In this document: positions 46,103-55,427 of the stretch, in pieces
How positions within the stretch are numbered: position 1 is the stretch's first letter
How the letters are laid out: the number at the start of each line of letters is the position of its first letter
Translations under genes and position numbers: made by a program
The notes under the pieces: generated by a model
Databases searched by the model: none
What the model saw: only the letters and a program-made list of their open reading frames with translations
What the model was told of the DNA's origin: nothing
Source: Hyphomonas sp. BRH_c22
GTDB taxonomy: Bacteria; Pseudomonadota; Alphaproteobacteria; Caulobacterales; Hyphomonadaceae
Direction of reading: 5' to 3'
Assembly: GCF_000961795.1 (NCBI RefSeq)
Contig: NZ_LADU01000114.1
Span: 1-64,000, forward strand
Length of the DNA: 64,000 nucleotides

Positions 46103-46738
46103 ATGGCCCTGATGAGCACTCCCCTGAAGCGTTCTGTTAAACCTCCTCGCGTCTGGCAGCGCATGCTGTCGGGGCGACGGCTCGACCTTGCCCACCCCTC
46201 TCCCGTCGATGTCGAGATCGAGGACATCGCACACGGCCTCGCCCGCGTCGCTCGCTGGAACGGGCAGACCAAAGGCGGCCATGCCTTTTCGGTGGCCGAG
46301 CATTCCGTCGTCGTGGAATCGCTGTGCCGTCACCTTCAGCCCGGCCTCAATCCGCGCGACTGCCTCACGGCCCTGCTGCATGACAGCCCCGAATACGTTA
46401 TCGGTGACATGATCTCGCCCTTCAAGGCTCTGCTCGGCGAAAGCTACAAGTCAATCGAGGCGCGCCTGCAGGAAGCCATCCATATCCGGTTCGAACTGGC
46501 ACCGGTGACGCCGGTCCGGCTCAAGAAGCTGATCAAGAAGGCCGACCATATCTCGGCCTGGTTCGAGGCGGTCCAGCTGGCGGGCTTTTCCGAACAGGAA
46601 TCCAACAAGCTGTTCGGCACGCCGCCGGAAGGCATCCGCCTCAAGCTGAAACCGCTCGCCGTGCCCGACGCGCAGGCCGCCTTCCTTGCCCGCTACAGCC
46701 AACTCCACAATGAATTTGAAATGAGCAAACGGCGATGA
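46103..46738 (+). CDS. HD-domain hydrolase
   Basis: The 211-residue protein carries an HD-type metal site: H67 in AEHSVVVE and H93-D94 in LLHDSPEYVIGDM, with a further aspartate in KKADHISAW. This resembles YfbR-type 5'-nucleotidases and related phosphohydrolases. The start could be the ATG at 46112 three codons in. Its stop overlaps the start of the NrtR-like regulator by four bases. This coupling suggests a role in nucleotide or NAD-related metabolism, which is inference. Confidence 0.85.
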   Translation: MALMSTPLKRSVKPPRVWQRMLSGRRLDLAHPSPVDVEIEDIAHGLARVARWNGQTKGGHAFSVAEHSVVVESLCRHLQPGLNPRDCLTALLHDSPEYVIGDMISPFKALLGESYKSIEARLQEAIHIRFELAPVTPVRLKKLIKKADHISAWFEAVQLAGFSEQESNKLFGTPPEGIRLKLKPLAVPDAQAAFLARYSQLHNEFEMSKRR

Positions 46739-47679
46739 CCTATTCCGTACTGATTGGCCTATCGGCCGTGATGGTCGCCGTGCAGGACGACACGCCGCTG
46801 GTGCTCGTGACGCAGCGGGAAACCGGTGAAGACGCCCTGCCCTTCGGACCGTTCGACCCTGAGCGCCACCGCACGTTCGATCTGTCCCTTCGCGGATGGG
46901 TACGCGAACAGACCGGGTTCGAACTCGGCTATGTCGAACAGCTCTATACGTTCGGTGACAAGGATCGCGAGACACCCGAAGCCACGCTCGCCGACGCCCC
47001 GCCATCTGCCCGGGTCATCTCCGTCGGCTACCTGGCGCTGATGCCGGAAGCGGCACCAACCGGCGACCCGTTCGAAGCCCGCTGGCAGGGCTGGTACCGC
47101 TACTTCCCGTGGGAAGACCATCGCAACGGCCGCCCCGCCATTATCGACGCCGAGCTCGCCCCCCACCTCTACACATGGGCCGCCGGCAACCAGCAACGGC
47201 TCGACCGTGCCCGCATCGCCTTCGGGCTTGACGGCGCTCGCTGGGTCGAGGAACGGGTGCTGGAACGCTATGAGCTTCTCTACGAGGCCGGGCTTGTGGC
47301 GGAATGCACGCGTGACGCCGACCTCCCCCACCACGACACCCACCTCGGCGCCACCATGGCCTCCGACCACCGCCGCATCCTCGCAACAGCACTCGCCCGC
47401 CTGCGCGGAAAGGTGAAATACCGGCCCGTCGTGTTCGAATTGCTGCCCGAGCGTTTCACGCTCTCAGCGCTGCAGCGCACCGTGGAAGCCATTCTCGGCC
47501 TGTCACTGCACACGCAGAATTTCAGGCGGGCACTGGACAAGACAGACCTTGTCGCCGGCACGGGACGCCTGGAAACCAGTACGGGCGGACGTCCGGCAGA
47601 ACTCTATGAATTCCGCCGGGATTATGTCCGCGGCATCGCCGCACCGGGTCTTGCCACACCGCGCAAGACCCAGGACTGA
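46735..47679 (+). CDS. NrtR-like transcriptional regulator (Nudix-related sensor plus winged helix)
   Basis: The 314-residue protein has an N-terminal Nudix-like domain (VMVAVQDDTPLVLVTQRE) and a C-terminal winged helix (VVFELLPERFTLSALQRTVEAILGLSLHTQNFRRAL), the NrtR layout. The Nudix box reads LRGWVREQTGF, so the first RE pair is lost and only one of the later glutamates remains. It is probably a non-catalytic sensor, as known for NrtR, which binds ADP-ribose and controls NAD synthesis genes. It overlaps the HD hydrolase gene by four bases. Its stop abuts the M16 gene end with no gap. Confidence 0.85.
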   Translation: MTYSVLIGLSAVMVAVQDDTPLVLVTQRETGEDALPFGPFDPERHRTFDLSLRGWVREQTGFELGYVEQLYTFGDKDRETPEATLADAPPSARVISVGYLALMPEAAPTGDPFEARWQGWYRYFPWEDHRNGRPAIIDAELAPHLYTWAAGNQQRLDRARIAFGLDGARWVEERVLERYELLYEAGLVAECTRDADLPHHDTHLGATMASDHRRILATALARLRGKVKYRPVVFELLPERFTLSALQRTVEAILGLSLHTQNFRRALDKTDLVAGTGRLETSTGGRPAELYEFRRDYVRGIAAPGLATPRKTQD

Positions 47680-49071
47680 TTACTCAAGGCCTTCCGGCTG
47701 CCCGACGATGACATAGGTGAATGCTTCGGGTGACAGGTATGCCTTCGCCACACGGTTCACGTCATCCAGCGTCACGGCATTGATGTTGGCGTTGCGCGTG
47801 TCGAAATAGTCGATGCCGAGTTCTTCCTGGCGCACGCCCATCATCTGGTCCGCAATCTTCGCGTTCGAATCGAAGCCCAGCGCATAGGAGCCCGTCAGAT
47901 AGGCCTTGGCATCGGACAGTTCTTCTTCCGTCACGCCATCGGTGGCGAACTGGCCGAGTTCATCCTTGATGCCCGCGAGGAACTCGCTGGCGCTTTCATT
48001 CTTTGTCTGTCCGCCACCGCTCCACGTGTTGAGGTGTTCGGATGTGGACAGGCTGGTGTACACGCCATAGGTGAGCCCCTTCTCGACCCGCAATGTCTTC
48101 ATCAGGCGGCTTTCAAAGCCGCCACCGCCGACCGTGTAGTTCAACGCATAGGCCGTGAAGAAATCGGGATGGTCCCGCGCCAGGCCCGGCGCCGTGAAGG
48201 AGACGAGGCTCTGCGGTTGCGGCAGGTCGACAACGACCGGATCGGCCAGGGAGGCTGGCAGAATAACATCGGCAACGGTTCCGATTTCGCTCGTGTCCGG
48301 CAAACCCGCCATGGCCTTGTCGAGCATCGGCGCCAGTGCTTCCGGCGTCACGGCTCCGACCGCCGTCACCAGCAGCCGGTCCTTCACCATCAGCTTGCGC
48401 ATCTGCTCGCGCGCAAGTTCCGGCGTCAGCGCAGCAATGCTTTCGGCGCTCGTTTGCCGCGCATAAGGGTGTTCGGGATACATCGCATCGGTCAGCGCCT
48501 TGCGCGCCAGCCAGTTCGCGCTAGTCTCGCGCTGCTTGATGGCGATCAGGTTCTCGCGCTGGAACCGCTCGAACGGGCCGGTGTCAAAACGCGGTTCCGC
48601 GAATGCCGTGGCAATCAGGTCCATGGCCTCGCTGGCATTCTCGGTCAGCATCGAGCTTGAGCAGCTTGTCCAGTCATTGCCGGTCGAGCAGCCGAAACTC
48701 ATGTTCAGCTCTTCCATCCGGGTCTGGAACCCCAGCGAGTCGAGATCGCCCGCGCCTTCGTTCATGCTGTAGACAACGGAATCGGACAGGCCTTCCAGTC
48801 CCTCAGGGTCTGACGTCTCCCCGCCTTTCCATGCCATCTCCAGCGAGATGATGGGAATGGACGGTTCGGAAACCAGCCAGACGGACACGCCGCCGGGCGT
48901 CACGAATTGCTGGATCTCGGCAAAGTCGCCCTTGTGGACATCGACCTGCAAAGCCGGTTCGGCGACGACGTCGGTCAGTGTCTCAGGGGCCGGTTCCGGC
49001 AGCGGCCGGGTCGCACAGGCGCCGAGTACCAGCGCGGCTGCAGCCCCCATCATCAGCTTCAGGCAGGTCAT
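47680..49071 (-). CDS. M16 family peptidase-like lipoprotein, inactive subunit
   Basis: The 463-residue protein has a lipobox (LVLGAC) and an M16 fold with NYTVGGGGFESRLMKTLRVEKGLTYGVYTSLST, which is the conserved R-Y-type C-terminal half. The HxxEH zinc motif is missing: the matching segment reads GLEGLSDSVVYSMNEGAG. It is therefore probably the non-catalytic partner of the next gene, as in mitochondrial processing peptidase and PqqG/F-type pairs. It is separated from that gene by one base. The start is ATG at 49069-49071. Confidence 0.88.
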   Translation of the reverse strand: MTCLKLMMGAAAALVLGACATRPLPEPAPETLTDVVAEPALQVDVHKGDFAEIQQFVTPGGVSVWLVSEPSIPIISLEMAWKGGETSDPEGLEGLSDSVVYSMNEGAGDLDSLGFQTRMEELNMSFGCSTGNDWTSCSSSMLTENASEAMDLIATAFAEPRFDTGPFERFQRENLIAIKQRETSANWLARKALTDAMYPEHPYARQTSAESIAALTPELAREQMRKLMVKDRLLVTAVGAVTPEALAPMLDKAMAGLPDTSEIGTVADVILPASLADPVVVDLPQPQSLVSFTAPGLARDHPDFFTAYALNYTVGGGGFESRLMKTLRVEKGLTYGVYTSLSTSEHLNTWSGGGQTKNESASEFLAGIKDELGQFATDGVTEEELSDAKAYLTGSYALGFDSNAKIADQMMGVRQEELGIDYFDTRNANINAVTLDDVNRVAKAYLSPEAFTYVIVGQPEGLE

Positions 49072-49072
49072 G

Positions 49073-50428
49073 CTACTGGTCTCCTTCGGCTGGAACGAGT
49101 TCGGATTCGATATAGTGCCGGTCCTCGCCGAACACTTTGCGAACGGCCGCAAGGGCCTCGTCTGTCGTGATCGAGCGGACCGCATCAGGATAGTTCAGGA
49201 TGTCATCCACCGTGCCGCCAAGGGCCAGCGTGGAGCCGAACGTATTGGCCATCGCAGACTGGCTGTCGCGGCCATAGATCGCCTCGGCCGCCAGGGAATT
49301 GCGCGCCCGCACCACTTCGGCATCGGTGAAGCCTTCGGCGAGCACCTCACGCACCTTCGCGATGACCGCCGCGTCCAGTTCATCCAGTGACACGCCATCG
49401 ACCGGGCTGGCGCTGATGACGGCCGGGCCTTCATCATGCAGCGTTGTCCAGGCATATGTGTTCACGTCTATGGCGATCTGCTTGTCCTCGACCAGCGCCT
49501 GGTAGAGCCGGCTGGTCATCCCGCCGCCCAGCACCGCCAGACCAACGTCCAGGGCATAGGATTCGCGCCGCTGCCGGGTCTGTGACAGGCCGGTATAATA
49601 CCGGCTCCAGATCGGCTGGCGCACTTTGGGATCGGCATGCACGATCAGCTGCGTCTCTGACAGCAGCGGAACCGGCGCCCATTTGCGCGTGCCGTCCACC
49701 GTGCCGGTGGGTTCGATCTGGCCGTACGTCGCCTCGGCAAGCGTGCGGACCTCATCGCTCGTCACATCGCCCGCAACCACGAGGATCGCGTTTTCCGGCG
49801 AATAATACTTGCGGTAAAACGCCATGCCGTCTTCCGGCGTCAGGGCGGCGACCTCGTCCATCTTGCCGATGACGGTAATCTCGTAGGGATGCCCCTTCCA
49901 GAGTTCCGACAGCACCTGTTCCTGCAGGATCGCACCGGGATTGTTCTCGATGCGCTGGCGGCGTTCTTCCTTGACGACATCGCGCTCGGAAATGAACGGC
50001 CCCTTCGGGTCGTCATTGATCTTGAGGTTGCGCATGCGCTCGGCCTCAAGTTCCATCATCTTGCCAAGCTGCGGCTTGGCCACGCGCTCGAAATAGGCCG
50101 TATAGTCCCAGCTGGTGAAGGCGTTCAGCTGGCCGCCATTGCGCTGCACGATGGTCGTGAATTCCTCGGGCCCGAGTTTCTCGGTCTCCTTGAACATCAC
50201 ATGCTCGAACAGGTGTGCGAGGCCGGATTTGCCTGACGCTTCGTCAACCGCGCCGACCTTGTACCACACCATGTGCGTGACAACAGGGGCCCGGTGATCG
50301 GGCACGACCACGACCTCCATGCCATTGCCGAGCGTGAACGTTTCCGGCGCCCAAGCGGCGTCGTCCGCCAGCGCAACCGGGAACAGGAGAGCGACCGCGA
50401 GCAGCCCCCCGGTGATAATCCGTTTCAT
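49073..50428 (-). CDS. M16 family zinc peptidase, catalytic subunit
   Basis: The 451-residue protein has a signal peptide (residues 1-22) and the zinc motif HLFEH at residues 72-76 in SGLAHLFEHVMFKET, with the downstream glutamates in MELEAERMRNL. LGGGMTSRLYQALVEDKQIA is the C-terminal M16 hallmark. It should degrade peptides in the periplasm together with the inactive lipoprotein subunit encoded just downstream. Start chosen at MKRIITGG, seven codons inside the longest frame. Confidence 0.92.
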   Translation of the reverse strand: MKRIITGGLLAVALLFPVALADDAAWAPETFTLGNGMEVVVVPDHRAPVVTHMVWYKVGAVDEASGKSGLAHLFEHVMFKETEKLGPEEFTTIVQRNGGQLNAFTSWDYTAYFERVAKPQLGKMMELEAERMRNLKINDDPKGPFISERDVVKEERRQRIENNPGAILQEQVLSELWKGHPYEITVIGKMDEVAALTPEDGMAFYRKYYSPENAILVVAGDVTSDEVRTLAEATYGQIEPTGTVDGTRKWAPVPLLSETQLIVHADPKVRQPIWSRYYTGLSQTRQRRESYALDVGLAVLGGGMTSRLYQALVEDKQIAIDVNTYAWTTLHDEGPAVISASPVDGVSLDELDAAVIAKVREVLAEGFTDAEVVRARNSLAAEAIYGRDSQSAMANTFGSTLALGGTVDDILNYPDAVRSITTDEALAAVRKVFGEDRHYIESELVPAEGDQ

Positions 50429-50474
50429 GGGCGTACTCCATCTCGTCATCTCGGGTATTCCGCGTTCGGTGTGA

Positions 50475-50969
50475 TCAGGTTCCCGGCAGCTTCAGGCGGG
50501 CCGATCCGGTCGACCGCTCGATGACGATCTCGCCGCCGCCCGTGGCATTGTCAGTGCGGGCCGCTTCAAGGTCTTCCGCATTGTCCTTGCGCCAGAAAAG
50601 CAGCGTATCGACAACACCGGTCGATTTCCGGATCGTCTTGGTCTCTTCATAGTCGACCTGCGACCGGACCATCGGGTTGACGGCATTGGCGCCAGCCGCT
50701 GCGACAAGCGCGCGTTCAGACTTGCTGGCATCCTTGCCGATGGTCGAGCCAAAGGCGGTCGCGATTTCCGTGCGGGAAGGATCGACTTCCGCTGGCAGCG
50801 AGCCGCCAGCCTGCGGCGGACGCAGCGCATATTCCGGCGGCACGATCAGTGGCGCCTTGGTCACCACGCGGAATTCGTCAGGCGTGCGGGCACCGCTGCT
50901 GCCGGAGCTGCACGCTGTGGTCACGGCTATGGCAGCCCCGGCTGCAATCAAAAGAACAGGTTTCATCAT
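50475..50969 (-). CDS. DUF3035 family lipoprotein
   Basis: The 164-residue protein begins MMKPVLLIAAGAAIAVTTAC, a signal with lipobox. The mature part has RTPDEFRVVTKAPLIVPPEYALRPPQAG, the signature of the alphaproteobacterial DUF3035 family. The middle region is Ala/Ser rich, and VVDTLLFWRKDNAEDLEA ends the domain. The family usually follows lspA, as here, and its function is unknown. The start could also be the following ATG (50966). Confidence 0.85.
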   Translation of the reverse strand: MMKPVLLIAAGAAIAVTTACSSGSSGARTPDEFRVVTKAPLIVPPEYALRPPQAGGSLPAEVDPSRTEIATAFGSTIGKDASKSERALVAAAGANAVNPMVRSQVDYEETKTIRKSTGVVDTLLFWRKDNAEDLEAARTDNATGGGEIVIERSTGSARLKLPGT

Positions 50970-51016
50970 GATAGGGCGTCCTCGCCTTGGTTTGGCATCG
51001 GTTTGATCATTAATTT

Positions 51017-51532
51017 TCAAGCTTTAGCCTGCTTTCGGCCCGACAGTAAGAACTGGTCGACAAACAGCAAGACTGCACCAACACTTATTGCAGCATCGGC
51101 GACGTTGAAGACCCATGGAAAAAACAGGTCATTGGCGTTGATAAAATCAACAACGGCGCCGAAACGCACCCGGTCGATCAGGTTTCCGAACGCACCGCCC
51201 ACAACCATGGCGAGCGACAGTTTCAGCAGCCGTCCCTCCGCGCGCATCAGCCAGACCAGGAATCCGAGGGCGATCACAAGCATGACCGCGCTCAGCACCC
51301 AGCGCATGATGCCTTCAGATTGCAGGAATCCATAGCTCATCCCCCGGTTCCACAGCATGCTGAAATCGATCGGTCCGGGCAAGGGGATCGTTCCGCACAT
51401 AGTGGGCGCATCCAGGCACGCCAGCGCGTTGAATCTCGGCTCTGACAGGACCAGCCATTTCGCCACCTGGTCGGCCAGGACGACGACAGGCACGAGGGCC
51501 AGCGCCCAGATATTTGCCGGATTGAACTTCAT
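51017..51532 (-). CDS. lspA: Lipoprotein signal peptidase (signal peptidase II)
   Basis: The 171-residue protein has four membrane helices. The catalytic aspartates lie in GGAFGNLIDRVRFGAVVDFI and VFNVADAAISVGAVLLFVD. It cuts signal peptides of lipidated prolipoproteins such as the several lipoproteins in this window. It is on the same strand as ileS and follows it by 45 bases, the usual ileS-lspA order. Confidence 0.95.
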   Translation of the reverse strand: MKFNPANIWALALVPVVVLADQVAKWLVLSEPRFNALACLDAPTMCGTIPLPGPIDFSMLWNRGMSYGFLQSEGIMRWVLSAVMLVIALGFLVWLMRAEGRLLKLSLAMVVGGAFGNLIDRVRFGAVVDFINANDLFFPWVFNVADAAISVGAVLLFVDQFLLSGRKQAKA

Positions 51533-51577
51533 CGTCAGCAGATTGCAGACCCCGCCCGGCCAATCAAGCGATTCTCA

Positions 51578-54500
51578 TCAGTCATGTGTCGCATCCCAGG
51601 CCTTCACCGTCAGGGCATCGCGCGGCGTGATATCCGGGAAAGCCGTGTCTGCGGTTGCCGGATCGAAGTATTTCCAGCTGCGGCGGCATTTCACGCCGCT
51701 GGCCTTGACCGGGTACACGATCACGCCCGGCGTATCGTCCAGCGTGAACCCGCCGCCTTCGCCTGCGGCCGAGTGCATGAGCTCTGCACCCGACGTGATG
51801 AACAGGTCGCCCGCATCCTCGCCCTTGAAGGCCTCGATCAGCGCCTCGTCCGCAACCAGCACGCGCGGCGTGGATTCCAGCGAAGCGCCGATACGCTTCT
51901 CGCGGCGTTCCACCTCGAGCGCCCCCGTCACCACGCGCCGCACGGTGAAGATCTTCTCCCACCGCGCAGCAAGACCATCATCCCGCCAGCCGTCCGGCGT
52001 GTCCGGGAATTGCAGCAGGTGCACGGAGGCCGCGCGGTCCTTCAGGTGGCTCTCTAGGAAAGCCTCCTCCATCGTGAACGGCATGACCGGCGCGAGCCAT
52101 GTCAGCAGCCGTTCCAGCACCGCCGCCATGACGGTGCGCGCGGCGCGGCGGCGATTGCCGAATGCGGCCGTGGCCTCGTCCCAGGCATCTGCTGTCTCGA
52201 AACGCGGGTCGCAATAGAGGCTGTCCTTGCGGATATCGAAATAGACGGCCGACAGGTCCACGCCGCAGAAATTGATGAGCAGGCTCATCACCTTCTTGAA
52301 GTCGTAGACTTTGTAGGCGGCGCGCACCTGTGCATCGAGTTCGGACAGGCGGTGCAGCACCCAACGTTCGAGACCGGGCATCTTGTCCGCCGCAATCGCT
52401 TCATCCGCCGTGTAGCCATCCAGCGCGCCCAGCATGTAGCGCACCGTGTTGCGAAGCTTGCGATAGGATTCCACCGAACCCTTGATGATCTCGTCGGAGA
52501 TGCGCAGGTCCTCGGTATAGTCGCCGGACGCCGTCCAGATGCGCAGGATCTCGATGCCGTATTGCTTTGCAATCTGTTCCGGCTCGATCGTGTTGCCGAT
52601 CGATTTCGACATTTTCTTGCCTTCGGAATCGACGATGAAGCCGTGCGTCAGCACCTGCTTGTAGGGCGCAATGCCGCGCGTGGCGCAGCATTCCAGAAGG
52701 GATGACTGGAACCAGCCGCGATGCTGGTCAGAGCCTTCCATGTAGAGGTCGGCCTGGCCGGTCTCGGCGTCGATGATGCCGCGCTCGCGCAGGGCGAAGG
52801 CATGCGTCGTGCCGCTATCGAACCAGACGTCCAGCACGTCCGTCACCTTGTCCCAGTCAGCGGCGGCAAGGCCGTGCGGCGACAGGAAGTCTTCGGCAGG
52901 CGTGCTGAACCAGGCCTCGACGCCGCCCTTGGCAATGGCAGCCTTGATCGTCTCGTTGAGGGCCTGCGCCGTGTCGGCGGGCAGCGCCGCCGTGTGCGGC
53001 TGGCCGCTCTTGTCGACAAAGATCGTGATCGGCACGCCCCAGTTGCGCTGGCGGCTGATCAGCCAGTCCGGCCGGCCTTCCACCATGCTGCGCAGACGGT
53101 TGCGGCCTACGGCGGGGAAGAATTCGGTATCGTCGATGGCCTTCAGCGCATTCTCGCGCAGCGACTTGCCGTTCGGGCCCGGCTTGTCCATCGAGATGAA
53201 CCATTGCGGCGTCGCCCGGCGGATGACCGGCGCCTTGGAGCGCCACGAGTGGGCATCGCGGATCGTCGTGATGCCGCGCGCCAGCAGGTTGCCGCTCTCG
53301 GCGAGGGCCGTGATCACTTCCTGATTGGCCTTGCCCGGCTCGCCGCGCTTCTTGCCGCTGGTGCGGATGATATCCATACCGCCAAAGCGCGGCACGTCCG
53401 GCGTGTAGCAGCCATCGGCATCGACGATCTGGCGGATATCCTGCGTCGTGCGGCCGGAACCCACCCAGACATTGAAGTCATCCTCACCATGCGCAGGCGC
53501 CGTGTGCACGAAGCCCGTACCGGCATCGGCGGTGACGTGATCGCCTGCAAGCATGGGGATTGAGTGAGTGAAAAACTCATCCATTTCAAACAATGGATGA
53601 AGCAACCGAAGCCCTTCCGGATCGACCTGATCAACACGAGTGAAGGACTTCACTTTTGCGTCACGCATGACACTTTCAGCAAGATCATCTGCCAATAGCA
53701 TACGCTCGCCTGACTTAGCATATGGAGGAAAGCCCAGTTCCTCTTCCGTCATCACCTCGTCAATTTGGTAAACACCGTAATTGATGTCTCGACTAAAACT
53801 CACAGCTTGGTTTGCCGGAATTGTCCAAGGCGTCGTTGTCCAGATCACCACTGAGGCGTTTTTCACAAGGTCGCTCTTGGCCTGCTCGGCAGCCACATCT
53901 TCAGCGCGGCCAGACGTGCGCTGAATTATGCCGATCACCGGAAACTTCACCCAGATCACCGGCACCTTGCGGTCGTAATATTCCACTTCGGCTTCAGCGA
54001 GCGCGGTGCGCTCCACCGGGCTCCACATGATCGGTTTGGCGCCGCGCACCAGCGCGCCCTGCATGGCCATGCGCAGGAATTCGGCGACAATGGTCGCCTC
54101 GCTCTCGAACTTCATGGTGAGGTAGGGATTGTCCCACTCGCCCTCGATGCCGAGGGCGCGGAATTCCCGGCCCTGGATCTCGACCCATTTTTCGGCATAG
54201 GCGCGGCAGGCGGCGCGGAACTCCTCGCCCGGCACATCATCCTTGCCGCGATTCTTGGCGCGGAATTCTTCTTCCACTTTCCACTCGATGGGCAGACCAT
54301 GGCAGTCCCAGCCCGGCAGGTAGGAGGCATCGTGGCCCGTCATCTGGTGGCTGCGCACGATGATGTCCTTGACGATCTTGTTCATCGCCGTGCCGAGGTG
54401 GATGTGCCCGTTCGCATAGGGCGGGCCGTCATGCAGGATCCATTGCTTCGCGCCGCGCGCCTTCGCGTCGGCCCGCAGCTCGTCATAGAGTTTCATCGCG

Positions 54501-54616
54501 TCCCAGCGCTTGATCCATTCCGGCTCGCGCTGCGGCAGGCCGCCGCGCATCGGGAAATCGGTTGTCGGCAGGAACAGCGTGTCGCGGTAATCGCGGTCAG
54601 TCAGGGAATCGGTCAT
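51578..54616 (-). CDS. ileS: Isoleucyl-tRNA synthetase
   Basis: The 1,012-residue class I synthetase has the HIGH-type motif PYANGHIHLGTAMNK and the KMSKS motif KKMSKSIGNTIEP. WYVSRQRNWG-type sequence appears as PDWLISRQRNWGVPI. The editing domain lies between. Unlike many bacterial IleRS, the C-terminal zinc finger is not obvious; the C-terminus has only RRSWKYFDPAT with one CRR. A stretch at about 53557-53830 has codon use unlike the rest. The start is set at MTDSLTDRDYRDTLFL; the upstream extension is not conserved. Confidence 0.96.
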   Translation of the reverse strand: MTDSLTDRDYRDTLFLPTTDFPMRGGLPQREPEWIKRWDAMKLYDELRADAKARGAKQWILHDGPPYANGHIHLGTAMNKIVKDIIVRSHQMTGHDASYLPGWDCHGLPIEWKVEEEFRAKNRGKDDVPGEEFRAACRAYAEKWVEIQGREFRALGIEGEWDNPYLTMKFESEATIVAEFLRMAMQGALVRGAKPIMWSPVERTALAEAEVEYYDRKVPVIWVKFPVIGIIQRTSGRAEDVAAEQAKSDLVKNASVVIWTTTPWTIPANQAVSFSRDINYGVYQIDEVMTEEELGFPPYAKSGERMLLADDLAESVMRDAKVKSFTRVDQVDPEGLRLLHPLFEMDEFFTHSIPMLAGDHVTADAGTGFVHTAPAHGEDDFNVWVGSGRTTQDIRQIVDADGCYTPDVPRFGGMDIIRTSGKKRGEPGKANQEVITALAESGNLLARGITTIRDAHSWRSKAPVIRRATPQWFISMDKPGPNGKSLRENALKAIDDTEFFPAVGRNRLRSMVEGRPDWLISRQRNWGVPITIFVDKSGQPHTAALPADTAQALNETIKAAIAKGGVEAWFSTPAEDFLSPHGLAAADWDKVTDVLDVWFDSGTTHAFALRERGIIDAETGQADLYMEGSDQHRGWFQSSLLECCATRGIAPYKQVLTHGFIVDSEGKKMSKSIGNTIEPEQIAKQYGIEILRIWTASGDYTEDLRISDEIIKGSVESYRKLRNTVRYMLGALDGYTADEAIAADKMPGLERWVLHRLSELDAQVRAAYKVYDFKKVMSLLINFCGVDLSAVYFDIRKDSLYCDPRFETADAWDEATAAFGNRRRAARTVMAAVLERLLTWLAPVMPFTMEEAFLESHLKDRAASVHLLQFPDTPDGWRDDGLAARWEKIFTVRRVVTGALEVERREKRIGASLESTPRVLVADEALIEAFKGEDAGDLFITSGAELMHSAAGEGGGFTLDDTPGVIVYPVKASGVKCRRSWKYFDPATADTAFPDITPRDALTVKAWDATHD

Positions 54617-54821
54617 GGGGTCTGTATGGCTTCTTGCGGTATCTGTGGGCTTGATACGGTTTTCCCGCGGGATTGCCACGGGTTTCTGGATATTTTCTGC
54701 AGCATGAATTCCCGGCTTCGCCCGCCCCGTCAAACCGGGTCAGTGCGCCGCCGGGTGTCTAATTCGAATGCAGCCTATCCGTGCCATGTTTTCCGCCTAG
54801 CAGGCGGGAGAAGCCCTGTCA

Positions 54822-55358
54822 CTATCTGACGCTATCCTGGGCGGGCTGGGCGACCTGCGCCGAGACGTGCCCGCTGACCTCGGCAGCGACTTTAGCGCTG
54901 AGCACTTCGAACACTTCGGCATTCTCCAGAAGGTTCGCCCATGACACGCCATGGTCCAGGATGACATAGCGCGAGACGTGGACGGTGTTGTCATCGGTCT
55001 TGTAAACCGAGACCGCTGCGTAGGACTGGTCGATCGCGCTGATATCCTCGATTGATCGCGCTGAATCGAGCACAGCGAGGAATTCAATACCTCGGCAATC
55101 GGTCCCGTCAGGATTGGCGCAGGCAGTATAAATCCCGAAAGACATGCCGTCCTTGCTGATGGCAAAAACATAGGGTGCCTGCTGGGCGTTCACGCCCGTC
55201 AATGTCAGCGTGGCGCCCATGCCATCCAGTATCATGTGCAGATCGCCGGCGCTGACCGATCCGATCGTCATGTCGGGCGATCTGGCACCCGGCGACTGGG
55301 CGATGGCGCCAAGCGGTATCGCGAGGCACAAGGCGAGAGGCGCGAGAAATTTCTGCAT
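54822..55358 (-). CDS. YbjN-like secreted protein
   Basis: The 178-residue protein has a cleavable signal peptide (residues 1-20, ending AIAQ). The mature region, YVFAISKDGMSFGIYTACANPDGTDCRGIEFLAVLD, followed by YVILDHGVSWANLLENAEVF, fits the YbjN/DUF1790 sensor-like domain. Two cysteines in that segment (TACANPDGTDC) may pair. It lies between ribF and ileS, which are normally adjacent. The 205-base gap to the ileS start shows a GC-rich hairpin but no T-run. Confidence 0.75.
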   Translation of the reverse strand: MQKFLAPLALCLAIPLGAIAQSPGARSPDMTIGSVSAGDLHMILDGMGATLTLTGVNAQQAPYVFAISKDGMSFGIYTACANPDGTDCRGIEFLAVLDSARSIEDISAIDQSYAAVSVYKTDDNTVHVSRYVILDHGVSWANLLENAEVFEVLSAKVAAEVSGHVSAQVAQPAQDSVR

Positions 55359-55427
55359 GGAACTCCCAACGTCGGAACCCTTGAAGCGTTCCGGCTGACA
55401 GTATCAGTCTTGCGGGTAAATCGGGCC

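Noticed and set aside
54791-54805. Terminator after the YbjN-like gene
   Set aside because: The CCGCC/GGCGG hairpin is followed on the minus strand by A residues, not by a T-run.
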